Of a DNA stretch of 16,235 bases, positions 1 through 8,029 are shown one piece after another (position 1 is the first letter of the stretch; each line of letters opens with the position of its first letter). Where the stretch lies: assembly GCA_946221495.1 (NCBI GenBank), contig CAMIFA010000122.1, forward strand, positions 1 to 16,235. The letters run 5' to 3'. The notes under the pieces were generated by a model, which made no database searches, was not told the origin of the DNA, and saw only the letters and a list, made by a program, of their open reading frames with translations. This DNA is from an uncultured cyanobacterium (lineage in GTDB: Bacteria; Cyanobacteriota; Cyanobacteriia; Cyanobacteriales; Chroococcidiopsidaceae). The translations under genes were made by a program, and so were the position numbers.

Positions 1-2910
1 AATTTAAGTGTAATCACCGTGTCTAAATCGTACATGGATAATATTGTAAACTCAATGCTTAATCCTCTATTTGTAACTGATGTTGAACTAGTTATTACAA
101 AAATAAATGAGGCAGTTATTAAGCTTTTGCAATATGAGGAAAAAGAACTAGTAGGCAAGCATATCAAAGTAGTGTTTGCAGAGGGTAAACTACCAAAAAA
201 TTTAAAAATAAGTAATTTAAGCGAAGATTTAACTAGCAATATAGAAACAACTTATCTAACAAAAGGTGGCAATCAAATACCTGTATCTTTTTCAGCTTCA
301 GTTATGCGAGATCAGCATAACAAAATTCAGGGAATAGTCTGTGTAGCGCAGGACATTACTGATCGTAAACAGGCGGAAGAAGCTAACTCACGATTAGCGA
401 CAGCAGTAGAGTATGCGGCTGATGCAATTGAAATAACAGATACTCAGGCGAGGTTTCAATACGTGAACCCTGCTTTTGAAAAAATAACAGGCTATACGCC
501 CACAGAAGTTTTAGGAAAGACTTCTGCTGCTCTACTTCGTAGTGGAAAACATGATACAGCATTCTATCAAGATATATCAAATACTATTTCCAGTGGTCAA
601 GTGTGGAGTGGTACTTATACTGGAAAACGAAAAGATGGCTCGTTTTATTATCAAGAGGCGACTATTTCTCCTGTGCGTAATTCAGCAGGTGAAATTATTC
701 ATCATGTTGCTGTTAAAAGAGATATTACTGAGCGTAAACGCCTAGAAGAAAGATTAACTAAAATTAATCAATGCTTCTTAAGCTTCGGAACTGATTCACT
801 TGAAAATATTAATCGATTGACTGCTGTTTGTGGCGAACTTTTAGAGGCGACATCCATGCTATATAGTCGCCTTGATGAAGGAATGCTCTGCGTAGTAGCA
901 AAATGGCAAGTACCAGAAGGATATAGTGCAGTAGATCATCCAGATACTCATATTTGTTATGAAGTTATTAAAAGAGGTGGCAATGAAGCCTGCGTCATAA
1001 CCAATTTACCTGATACGAGTTATGCTCAAACTGACTTTAATGTAATGTTTTACGGGTGGAAAAACTATATCGGACAGCCAGTTAAATGTAAGGACAAATT
1101 TATAGGTTCACTCTGTGCTGTTTATCAAAATGACTTTATTCCCACTGATGTTGATAAAACAGTAATAGGAATTATTGCGGCGGCGATTGGAGTAGAGGAG
1201 GAACGCCGCCGCACTCAAGAGGATCTGGAAGAAAATAAAGAACGCTACCGCGCCGTAGTTGAGCAAGCTTCAGAAGGTATTTTCCTAGTTGATGTTGATA
1301 CTAAACTTTTACTAGAAGCAAACGCCGCATTCCAAAATTTACTTAACTATACTTTAGCAGAAATTCTTAAGTTAAAAATTTACGATTTCAGCGCCTATGA
1401 CTGCCAAAGTATTGATTTTAATATTCAACACATATTAACTCAAAAATCCCAGAGTATTAGTGAACAACAATATCGTCGTCAGGATAATTCTTTGGTAGAT
1501 GTTGAAGTAAATACTAACCTTATTTCTTATGAAGGCAGAGAAGTTTTGTGTGTTATTGTTCGCGATATAACCGAACGCAAAGTGAATGAGAACCAATTGC
1601 GGCATAATGCTTTTCATGATGCTTTAACAGGGCTAGCAAACCGAGTTTTGTTCATGGAGCGTCTGGAGTATGCGATCGCCCGTGTCAAAAGGCGTGATTA
1701 TTTATTTGCCGTGCTATTTTTGGATCTTGACCGCTTTAAAGTTATTAATGACAGCCTTGGTCATCTAATTGGCGATCAACTACTAATTGCGATCGCGCGT
1801 CGCTTAGAAACGTGCCTGCGTCCGGGAGATACTTTAGCGCGACTGGGCGGAGATGAATTTACAATTCTCCTAGAGAATATTCATGATGTCGAAGACGCAA
1901 TTCAAGTTGCGGAGCGCATTCAAAAAGAACTAAAGTTGCCTTTCAATTTGAATGGACGTGAGATTTTTACCGCCGCTAGTATTGGTATTGCCTTAAGTAC
2001 AGTCGATCACGATAACTCAGAAGATTTTTTACGTGATGCAGACGTGACAATGTATCGTGCCAAATCCCTTGGCAGAGGACGCTTTGAGGTTTTTGATTCC
2101 ACCCTACATACCGAGGCAATGGCACTATTGCAGTTAGAAACCGATCTGCGGCGGGCAGTCGAACGGCAGGAGTTTCAGTTGTACTATCAACCAATTGTAT
2201 CGCTCCAGACTGGGGAATTAAGCTCTTTTGAAGCACTTGTGCGCTGGCAACATCCCCAACGTGGTTTTATTTCGCCAGCAGAATTTATTCCCATTGCCGA
2301 AGAAACCGGAGTGATTATTCCGATCGGCTGGTGGGTACTACGGGAAGCCTGTTGTCAAACAAGTGCATGGCATCTCCAATTTCCCGCACATCCTTTAACA
2401 ATCAGTGTAAATATATCAACCAAACAGTTTTCTCAACCAGATTTAATTAAGCAGATTAAACAAATTCTTCAAGAAACTAATCTTGATCCGCGTTACTTAA
2501 AATTAGAAATCACTGAAAGTGTGCTTGTGGAAAATGCCGAATCTGTAGCGGCGATACTTTTAGAACTACAAGCACTAGGCATCCGCTTATCCATAGATGA
2601 CTTTGGTACAGGCTACTCGTCCTTGAGCTATCTACACCGCTTGCCAATTGATACGCTAAAGCTTGACCGCTCTTTTGTAAACAACGTTGATACTGATACT
2701 GAGAAAATTGAAATTGCCCGCACAGTCGTATCCCTCGCCTGGAATTTAGGCATGGATGTAGTTGCGGAAGGAGTAGAAACTAAAAAACAAATGTATCAAC
2801 TTAAAGCTCTAAGATGCCAGTATGGACAAGGGTACTTTTTCTCTAAGCCATTAATGAGCGATGAGGCAGAAGCACTTATGGCAGCTGAATCACTAGTTAT
2901 CGCAAATTAA
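1..2910 (+). CDS. Multi-domain sensor diguanylate cyclase/phosphodiesterase (PAS-PAS-GAF-PAS-GGDEF-EAL), 5' end outside the window
   Basis: This is a c-di-GMP turnover enzyme: GGDEF domains make and EAL domains hydrolyse the messenger. Residues are counted from the GTG at 19: PAS about 6-118, PAS about 125-240 (ends DITERK), GAF about 250-397, PAS about 410-522 (ends DITERK), GGDEF about 533-695, EAL about 715-955. GGDEF is intact at 610-614, with an RxxD inhibitory site (RPGD, 601-604) five residues before it. EAL is intact at 738-740, and the downstream LEITES, DDFGTGYS, LKLD and AEGVET motifs are present, so both activities look possible. No membrane segment is seen, so it is probably a cytosolic sensor. 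The frame has no stop back to base 1, and the first PAS starts almost at once, so more N-terminal domains probably lie upstream. GTG 19 and ATG 34 are only fallback starts. The signal sensed cannot be told. Confidence 0.93.
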   Translation, partial: NLSVITVSKSYMDNIVNSMLNPLFVTDVELVITKINEAVIKLLQYEEKELVGKHIKVVFAEGKLPKNLKISNLSEDLTSNIETTYLTKGGNQIPVSFSASVMRDQHNKIQGIVCVAQDITDRKQAEEANSRLATAVEYAADAIEITDTQARFQYVNPAFEKITGYTPTEVLGKTSAALLRSGKHDTAFYQDISNTISSGQVWSGTYTGKRKDGSFYYQEATISPVRNSAGEIIHHVAVKRDITERKRLEERLTKINQCFLSFGTDSLENINRLTAVCGELLEATSMLYSRLDEGMLCVVAKWQVPEGYSAVDHPDTHICYEVIKRGGNEACVITNLPDTSYAQTDFNVMFYGWKNYIGQPVKCKDKFIGSLCAVYQNDFIPTDVDKTVIGIIAAAIGVEEERRRTQEDLEENKERYRAVVEQASEGIFLVDVDTKLLLEANAAFQNLLNYTLAEILKLKIYDFSAYDCQSIDFNIQHILTQKSQSISEQQYRRQDNSLVDVEVNTNLISYEGREVLCVIVRDITERKVNENQLRHNAFHDALTGLANRVLFMERLEYAIARVKRRDYLFAVLFLDLDRFKVINDSLGHLIGDQLLIAIARRLETCLRPGDTLARLGGDEFTILLENIHDVEDAIQVAERIQKELKLPFNLNGREIFTAASIGIALSTVDHDNSEDFLRDADVTMYRAKSLGRGRFEVFDSTLHTEAMALLQLETDLRRAVERQEFQLYYQPIVSLQTGELSSFEALVRWQHPQRGFISPAEFIPIAEETGVIIPIGWWVLREACCQTSAWHLQFPAHPLTISVNISTKQFSQPDLIKQIKQILQETNLDPRYLKLEITESVLVENAESVAAILLELQALGIRLSIDDFGTGYSSLSYLHRLPIDTLKLDRSFVNNVDTDTEKIEIARTVVSLAWNLGMDVVAEGVETKKQMYQLKALRCQYGQGYFFSKPLMSDEAEALMAAESLVIAN

Positions 2911-3009
2911 TTACTGCTGTTGTCGATCGTGGCGCATTAATCCTCATACCCGGAATTCATTCCCGAATGCAACTTGCAGCAGACCGACCATAGTAAAGAT
3001 AAAATGATT

Positions 3010-3028
3010 AAGCCTACTTCTTAGGCTT
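3010..3028 (+). promoter_or_regulatory. Perfect inverted repeat in the purC 5' region
   Basis: AAGCCTA and TAGGCTT form a perfect 7-base stem around the loop CTTCT, ending 24 bases before the purC ATG. There is no following T run, so it is not a classical terminator. An A/T-rich stretch (TAAAGATAAAAT, 2994-3005) just before it resembles a -10 region, with a weak TTGCAG at 2974-2979 as a possible -35. The hairpin may therefore lie at the start of the transcript or act as an operator. The structure is seen; its function is inference. Confidence 0.3.
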
Positions 3029-3052
3029 GCTAACCGCCAAACAATACTATTG

Positions 3053-3790
3053 ATGTCTGCTAGATCATTGCTCTACGAAGGTAAAGCGAAAATTATTTAC
3101 ACTACAGACGAGCCAGAAATCTTACTCGCTCATTTTAAAGACGATGCAACTGCCTATAATGCCCAAAAGCGTGGCAGTATTTTTGGTAAAGGCGAGATTA
3201 ACTGCACAATCTCCAAAGTGCTGTTTCAGTACCTAGAGAATCAAGGCATACATACTCACTTTATTGACTCCCCTGCTCCTAATCAAATGAAGGTTAGGGC
3301 AGTGCAAATTTTGCCTTTAGAAGTGGTTGTCAGGAACATTGCGGCGGGAAGTTTATGTCAACAGACAGGGTTACCGTTGGGAACTATTTTGAAACAGCCG
3401 TTGGTAGAGTTTTACTACAAAAACGATGCATTGGGAGATCCTTTGTTGACGCGCGATCGCCTGTTAATGCTGGAATTAGCAACTCCAGAACAGATTGACC
3501 AATTACAGCAAAGCGCATTACAAATTAACGCACATCTTGGCAAATTTTTCCAAAGCTGTGGCATTACTCTGGTAGACTTCAAACTGGAGTTTGGTCTGGA
3601 CTCTCAACAGCAATTGCTGCTAGCAGATGAAATTAGCCCTGACACCTGCCGTCTTTGGAACTCCTCTGATGAAGATCCTAATAGTCGGGTAATGGACAAA
3701 GACCGCTTCCGCCGCGATTTAGGAAATGTAGAAAACGCTTACCAGCAAGTTTTGGAAAGAGTTTTAGCTCAAACGGCTACCAATGGTTAG
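3053..3790 (+). CDS. purC: Phosphoribosylaminoimidazole-succinocarboxamide synthase (SAICAR synthetase)
   Basis: PurC is the cytosolic ATP-dependent enzyme of de novo purine synthesis that joins aspartate to CAIR, giving SAICAR. The protein is 245 residues, normal for a bacterial PurC. It begins with the typical LYEGKAKI nucleotide-binding strand. Both family signatures are visible: LPLEVVVRNIAAGS and LVDFKLEFG, followed by DEISPDTCRLW and MDKDRFRRDLG. ATG 3053 is chosen over the TTG just before it. No clear Shine-Dalgarno is present, which is common in cyanobacteria. A 142-bp gap separates it from the c-di-GMP gene and 145 bp separate it from bamA. The bamA neighbour is functionally unrelated, and whether they share a transcript is unclear. 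Confidence 0.97.
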   Translation: MSARSLLYEGKAKIIYTTDEPEILLAHFKDDATAYNAQKRGSIFGKGEINCTISKVLFQYLENQGIHTHFIDSPAPNQMKVRAVQILPLEVVVRNIAAGSLCQQTGLPLGTILKQPLVEFYYKNDALGDPLLTRDRLLMLELATPEQIDQLQQSALQINAHLGKFFQSCGITLVDFKLEFGLDSQQQLLLADEISPDTCRLWNSSDEDPNSRVMDKDRFRRDLGNVENAYQQVLERVLAQTATNG

Positions 3791-3803
3791 GTAAGGTAAT
3801 GAG

Positions 3804-3861
3804 TTAGGAGAGAAGTCAAAGTAGACAATATGGTACTGGATTAAATATTCTTTTCTCCTAA
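3804..3861 (+). promoter_or_regulatory. Long-stem inverted repeat between purC and bamA
   Basis: The arm at 3804-3815 (TTAGGAGAGAAG) pairs with 3850-3861 (CTTTTCTCCTAA) over 12 positions. Eleven are Watson-Crick pairs and one is a G-U wobble; the loop is 34 bases. No T run follows, so a simple rho-independent terminator is unlikely. It could be an mRNA leader structure for bamA or a processing site. The pairing is seen; the role is inferred. Confidence 0.35.
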
Positions 3862-3935
3862 GAAGCAAGCGATGAAGAAATTTCATTGGTTTAGCTTCGG
3901 AATGAGTTTACCTTGAATAACAATACAGATGGTGT

Positions 3936-6467
3936 GTGGTTGTGCAAAATAAGTTGAACAAAATCCCGTTAATTTGGATAGCAGTGGCAATCGCTGCGCC
4001 GCTAAACTTTTCGCTGCCAGCGACTGGAGAACCAAGCTTATCTTCCGAAGCTAATAGCGATGAGGCTCCAAGAGCTTTAGCGTCTGGAGTTAGTGGGCGA
4101 TCGCGTGGGCAAATTGCCGACGGCAGCACGAGTGTAGATCACGAAGCTAATAGAGATCAGGCTCCTCCAAGAGCGATCGCTGAGGAAGTGGTTGTGGAAA
4201 CGTTGCCCATCCAAGCAAAATTAGCAGCATCGTCAGAGATACTAGCCCAAACCTCCACAACCCCGGCAACACCAAATGCGCCGATAAATCGACCTCCCGG
4301 AACTGAAGGAACACCGCAACAAGAAACACCAAACCAAATTCAAATACCAATTACTCCCGGTACGCCTACGCTAGATAGTGATCTTGAACTGCCTACTGAG
4401 CAACCGAGTATTCCTCCTGGCAATGAAGAACCTAGCCAATCAATTCCCAATCCTGCGGCAACACCGAATGCGCCGATAAATCGACCTCCCGGAACTGAAG
4501 GAACACCGCAACAAGAAACACCAAACCAAATTCAAATACCAATTACTCCTGGTACGCCTGCACCAGACAACAATGTCAGCCCGCCTGCTACCCCTAGTAC
4601 CCCAGAGGCAGCACCAGGAACTCAACCAGAGGCAGCACCAGAAGCTGCTGAATCACGGGTTTTAGTATCAGAAGTTCTAGTTAATAGCCCTGAAGGACAA
4701 CTTTCAGAGCAACTACAAAACGAAGTCTACGAAGCAATTCGTACCCAACCCGGACGAACAACGACTCGCTCTCAATTACAAGAAGACATCAACGCCGTTT
4801 TTGCAACTGGTTTTTTCTCAAATGTCCGCGCCGAGCCATCAGATACACCTTTGGGTGTGCGAGTGACATTTGTTGTGCAGCCTAATCCAGTTTTACGCAA
4901 TGTTCAGGTGCAAGCGAATGAGGGAACTGGCGTTAAATCCGTACTGCCGCCGCGTGTTGTCAATGATATCTTTCGTGAACAGTATGGTAGTATTCTTAAT
5001 TTGCGTCGCTTGCAAGAAGGTATTAAGCGCTTAAACAAGTGGTATCAAGACAATGGTTATGTTTTGGCTCAGGTAGTTGAAGCACCACAAGTCGCCGCAG
5101 ACGGAACAGTGACGTTAGCAGTTGCCGAAGGAGTAGTAGAGGATATTCAAGTTAACTTCCGGAACAAGGAAGGTGAGGAGACAAACGAAGAGGGAGAACC
5201 GATTGAAGGTAAAACCCGCCCGTTTATTGTGACGCGGGAACTAGAACTAAGACCTGGACAAGTATTTAACCGTAATACTGTGCAAACAGACTTGCAGCGA
5301 GTGTACGGACTTGGCTTGTTTGAAGACGTAAATGTCTCCCTTAACCCAGGTCAAGATCCCCGTAAAGTAATTGTGGTAGTCAACGTTGATGAAGGCAATA
5401 GTGGTTCTATAGCCGCAGGAGCTGGTTTTAGTTCTGCCAGTGGCTTATTTGGTACGGTTAGCTACCAGGAGCGCAACTTAGGAGGAAATAACCAAGATTT
5501 GGCGGCAGAGGTGCAGATCGGGGAAAGAGAACGGCTATTTGATATCAGGTTTACAGATCCTTGGATTGCAGGCGATCCTTACCGGACTTCTTATACAGTT
5601 AATGCATTTAGACGGCGGTCAACTTCGTTGATTTTTGATGGCGATGACGAAGAAATTGAATTAGTCGGCACTGATGATCGCCCGCGCGTTGTCCGATTGG
5701 GTGGCGCTGTTAACTTTACGCGCCCGCTTTCGAGAAATCCCCTCAGAAAGTCAGAATGGACAGCTTCTGCTGGTTTGGAGTATCAAAGAGTTTCAATTCG
5801 TGATTCTGATGGCGATCTGAGACCTGAAGGAGAAATCGACGGTAACAGAATTGACCTCAGCTTCTCTGGGGAAGGTAATGACGATTTACTGACTTTGCAA
5901 GCAGGGTTAGTGCGCGATCGCCGTAACAACCCCCTACGACCAACCAGAGGTTCTCTACTGCGCTTTGGAGTTGAGCAGTCTGTACCAATCGGACAAGGTA
6001 ATATTTTACTTAATAGACTACGGGCAAGTTACAGCCAATTTGTCCCTGTCAACTTTACGAACTTCAACGAAGGACCAGAAACCTTAGCTTTTAACATCCA
6101 AGCCGGAACTGTATTGGGCGACTTACCTCCTTATGAAGCATTTTCATTAGGCGGAACTAACTCTGTGCGCGGCTTTGACGAAGGAGACTTAGGCAGTGGT
6201 CGTAGTTTCGTCCAAGCAACAGCTGAGTATCGCTTCCCGATTTTCTCGGCAATTGGTGGCGCTGTGTTTGTTGATGCTGCAACTGACCTGGGAACCGGTG
6301 ACAATGTACCTGGTAATCCAGCTGGGTTGCTGGACAAACCAGGTAGTGGATTTGGCTACGGTGTTGGCATTCGGGTACAGTCACCACTAGGACCACTACG
6401 CCTTGACTATGGTTTTAATAATGACGGCGACAGCCGCATCCACTTTGGCTTCAATGAAAGGTTCTAG
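3936..6467 (+). CDS. bamA: Omp85/BamA-family outer-membrane beta-barrel assembly protein
   Basis: This is the cyanobacterial Omp85, which inserts beta-barrel proteins into the outer membrane. It has 843 residues. An N-terminal signal peptide with a hydrophobic run (about 10-28) is followed by a long low-complexity Pro/Thr/Gln linker (about 31-240). Three POTRA-like domains follow (about 241-320, 321-398 and 399-488). A 16-strand-type barrel runs to the C-terminus, which ends in phenylalanine. The conserved loop-6 motif VRGF is at 744-747. GTG 3936 is used because an in-frame stop lies just upstream at 3918; GTG 3942 is an alternative. The linker contains a 103-bp direct duplication and a second shorter repeat pair, both without effect on frame. 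lpxC follows after 24 bp with a good ribosome site, so the two are likely co-transcribed. Confidence 0.95.
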   Translation: MVVQNKLNKIPLIWIAVAIAAPLNFSLPATGEPSLSSEANSDEAPRALASGVSGRSRGQIADGSTSVDHEANRDQAPPRAIAEEVVVETLPIQAKLAASSEILAQTSTTPATPNAPINRPPGTEGTPQQETPNQIQIPITPGTPTLDSDLELPTEQPSIPPGNEEPSQSIPNPAATPNAPINRPPGTEGTPQQETPNQIQIPITPGTPAPDNNVSPPATPSTPEAAPGTQPEAAPEAAESRVLVSEVLVNSPEGQLSEQLQNEVYEAIRTQPGRTTTRSQLQEDINAVFATGFFSNVRAEPSDTPLGVRVTFVVQPNPVLRNVQVQANEGTGVKSVLPPRVVNDIFREQYGSILNLRRLQEGIKRLNKWYQDNGYVLAQVVEAPQVAADGTVTLAVAEGVVEDIQVNFRNKEGEETNEEGEPIEGKTRPFIVTRELELRPGQVFNRNTVQTDLQRVYGLGLFEDVNVSLNPGQDPRKVIVVVNVDEGNSGSIAAGAGFSSASGLFGTVSYQERNLGGNNQDLAAEVQIGERERLFDIRFTDPWIAGDPYRTSYTVNAFRRRSTSLIFDGDDEEIELVGTDDRPRVVRLGGAVNFTRPLSRNPLRKSEWTASAGLEYQRVSIRDSDGDLRPEGEIDGNRIDLSFSGEGNDDLLTLQAGLVRDRRNNPLRPTRGSLLRFGVEQSVPIGQGNILLNRLRASYSQFVPVNFTNFNEGPETLAFNIQAGTVLGDLPPYEAFSLGGTNSVRGFDEGDLGSGRSFVQATAEYRFPIFSAIGGAVFVDAATDLGTGDNVPGNPAGLLDKPGSGFGYGVGIRVQSPLGPLRLDYGFNNDGDSRIHFGFNERF
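4046..4174 (+). repeat. Short degenerate direct repeat inside the bamA linker (two copies)
   Basis: The segment at 4046-4075 recurs at 4142-4174, starting in both with CGAAGCTAATAG and ending CCAAGAGC. The copies differ by two substitutions and one 3-base insertion, so frame is kept (peptides EANSDEAPRA and EANRDQAPPRA). Copy two runs into a HIP1 site at 4173-4180, and another HIP1 lies between the copies at 4097-4104. Confidence 0.7.
4265..4559 (+). repeat. 103-bp near-perfect direct duplication in the bamA proline-rich linker
   Basis: Bases 4265-4367 are repeated at 4457-4559, offset by exactly 192 bp (64 codons), with only two mismatches, both synonymous. Each copy encodes about 34 residues including APINRPPGTEGTP and QIQIPITPGTP. 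The unit sits between the signal peptide and the first POTRA. The low divergence indicates a recent duplication or ongoing gene conversion. Confidence 0.93.
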
Positions 6468-6491
6468 AGGTTAGGGAAAGAGGTGAGAAGT

Positions 6492-7418
6492 ATGAGTGCA
6501 GAGACAGATATAGCAGAAAGATCAGTAGCCAGAGACGAACACTCTTGCCTCTCGCCTCACGCCCCTTGCCGTCAACACACCTTAGCAAGTGAAATTAGTA
6601 AGTCTGGCGTAGGGCTGCATAGTGGTATAAGTTCTCATGTACGAGTATTACCAGCAGCAGCTGATCAAGGTCGCTACTTTGTGCGAGTAGATTTGCCCCA
6701 ACAGCTCATAATCCCAGCTGCTGTTACGGCGGTTGAGGCTACTGTACTCTCGACTCAATTAGGCAAAGGTGAGGCGTGTGTCCGCACAGTAGAACATTTA
6801 TTAGCAGCTTTGGCAGCAATGGGTGTTGATAATGCCCGAATTGAAATTGATGGTTCGGAAGTGCCGCTTTTAGACGGTTCGGCTCAAATGTGGGTAGAAG
6901 CGATCGCCTCTGTTGGTTTAGTACCACAGCAATCACCGCGAACAGTACAACAACTGCAAGAGCCAATTTGGGTATATCAAGGTGATGCCTTTGTTGCTGC
7001 AATACCCGCTCCTCAAACTCGCTTTAGCTACGGCATTGATTTCGATCTGCCAGCGATCGGCAATCAGTGGCACAGTTGGTCACTAGAGTATTTTCCAGTA
7101 GAAATTAATTCCTCTACCTTTGCCCGAGAAATTGCTCCAGCTCGAACTTTTGGTCTAGCACACCAAGTTGAACATCTCAGGCAGCAAGGCTTAATTAAAG
7201 GTGGAACACTAGAAAATGCTTTGGTTTGTAGTGCTGAAGGATGGCTAAATCCACCTTTAAGATTTGCAAATGAACCAGCACGTCATAAAATCTTAGACTT
7301 AGTGGGAGATTTGAGTTTACTAAGAACTTTTCCGATCGCTCATTTCTTTGCCTATAAAGCAAGTCACACCCTACACATTCAACTTGCCCAACTGTTAGAG
7401 CAAAAATTGAAGTGTTGA
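6492..7418 (+). CDS. lpxC: UDP-3-O-acyl-N-acetylglucosamine deacetylase
   Basis: LpxC is the cytosolic zinc deacetylase that catalyses the committed step of lipid A synthesis. The protein is 308 residues. The zinc/catalytic motif TVEHLL places Glu101 and His102, and HKILD places the other ligands at His265 and Asp269. The conserved GMGVD-like stretch (AMGVDNARIEIDG) and PLLDGSA are also present. ATG 6492 is chosen over GTG 6483 because GAGGTG (6480-6485), spaced six bases before the ATG, is a strong Shine-Dalgarno and covers the GTG. The first 30 or so residues, before HTLASEISKSGVGLHSG, exceed the family core and are coded by C-rich DNA resembling spacer sequence. It is second in the bamA-lpxC-fabZ-lpxA-lpxB cluster. 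Confidence 0.96.
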   Translation: MSAETDIAERSVARDEHSCLSPHAPCRQHTLASEISKSGVGLHSGISSHVRVLPAAADQGRYFVRVDLPQQLIIPAAVTAVEATVLSTQLGKGEACVRTVEHLLAALAAMGVDNARIEIDGSEVPLLDGSAQMWVEAIASVGLVPQQSPRTVQQLQEPIWVYQGDAFVAAIPAPQTRFSYGIDFDLPAIGNQWHSWSLEYFPVEINSSTFAREIAPARTFGLAHQVEHLRQQGLIKGGTLENALVCSAEGWLNPPLRFANEPARHKILDLVGDLSLLRTFPIAHFFAYKASHTLHIQLAQLLEQKLKC

Positions 7419-7501
7419 GTGTTTGCTGCACCTACCTTCAGTCTAATTCTAAGCAGAAAGCTTGTGTTCCAGCCTTTCCTCCTTCACCCTTGAGAATGCC
7501 C

Positions 7502-8026
7502 ATGTCAACCTTGACTAACGTTAATTCAACTGATTCTGCTGCGCCTACTGCAAAGCATCAAACGCCTAATGCCATTGCGACTACATCAACTAAAACAATT
7601 TTTACGGTTGAAGAAATCCAGCAACTGTTGCCTCATCGCTATCCCTTCGCGCTTGTAGACCGAATTATTGAATACGTACCTGGAGAACGAGCCGTTGGCA
7701 TTAAAAACGTTACGTTCAATGAACCTCATTTTCAAGGGCATTTTCCTGGGCGACCAATTATGCCTGGCGTACTGATTGTCGAGGCAATGGCACAAGTCGG
7801 CGGTGTCGTGCTAACTCAGCTGCTTCAAGGCGAAGCAGGTTTGTTTATGTTTGCTGGTATTGATAAAGTCCGGTTTCGTCGCCAAGTAATACCAGGCGAC
7901 CAACTAGTAATGACGCTGGAACTGTTATGTGTTAAGCGCCGTCGTTTTGGTAAGATGCAGGGTCGTGCCGAAGTTGATGGCTCTCTGGCTGCTGAAGGTG
8001 AACTATTATTTTCTTTAGTGGATTAA
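7502..8026 (+). CDS. fabZ: 3-hydroxyacyl-[acyl-carrier-protein] dehydratase
   Basis: FabZ dehydrates (3R)-hydroxyacyl-ACP to the trans-2-enoyl form in fatty acid elongation. It draws on the same hydroxyacyl-ACP pool that LpxA uses, which explains its place among the lpx genes. The single hotdog domain follows about 34 variable residues. Catalytic His45 lies in LPHRYPF and Glu94 in PGVLIVEAMAQ; FNEPHFQGHFPGRP and FRRQVIPGD are also typical. Start ATG 7502 has GAGA six bases upstream; ATG 7496 is nearly as good. The reading frame runs back into the lpxC end, but the sequence before 7496 looks like non-coding spacer. The protein is 174 residues, slightly longer than usual because of a Ser/Thr/Ala-rich N-terminus. 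Confidence 0.95.
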   Translation: MSTLTNVNSTDSAAPTAKHQTPNAIATTSTKTIFTVEEIQQLLPHRYPFALVDRIIEYVPGERAVGIKNVTFNEPHFQGHFPGRPIMPGVLIVEAMAQVGGVVLTQLLQGEAGLFMFAGIDKVRFRRQVIPGDQLVMTLELLCVKRRRFGKMQGRAEVDGSLAAEGELLFSLVD

Positions 8027-8029
8027 AAA

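Noticed and set aside
1976..2236. An 86-codon frame on the - strand within the GGDEF-EAL gene.
   Set aside because: It is antisense to a strongly conserved coding region, with no ribosome site or recognisable protein, so it is a shadow of the real gene.
2952..2969. Two overlapping small inverted repeats (GGAAT/ATTCC and CATTC/GAATG) after the c-di-GMP gene as a terminator.
   Set aside because: The stems are only five bases with two-base loops and no T run, too weak to call.
3872..3955. Two mini-ORFs before and over the bamA start (14 codons from ATG 3872; 7 codons from ATG 3929) that might be leader peptides.
   Set aside because: Both are too short and lack convincing ribosome sites or attenuation features. 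The stem-loop upstream ends before them and no alternative hairpin or terminator was seen.
4440..4625. - strand frames through the bamA linker, possibly indicating a second gene.
   Set aside because: They mirror the duplicated proline-rich repeat and have no protein-like features.
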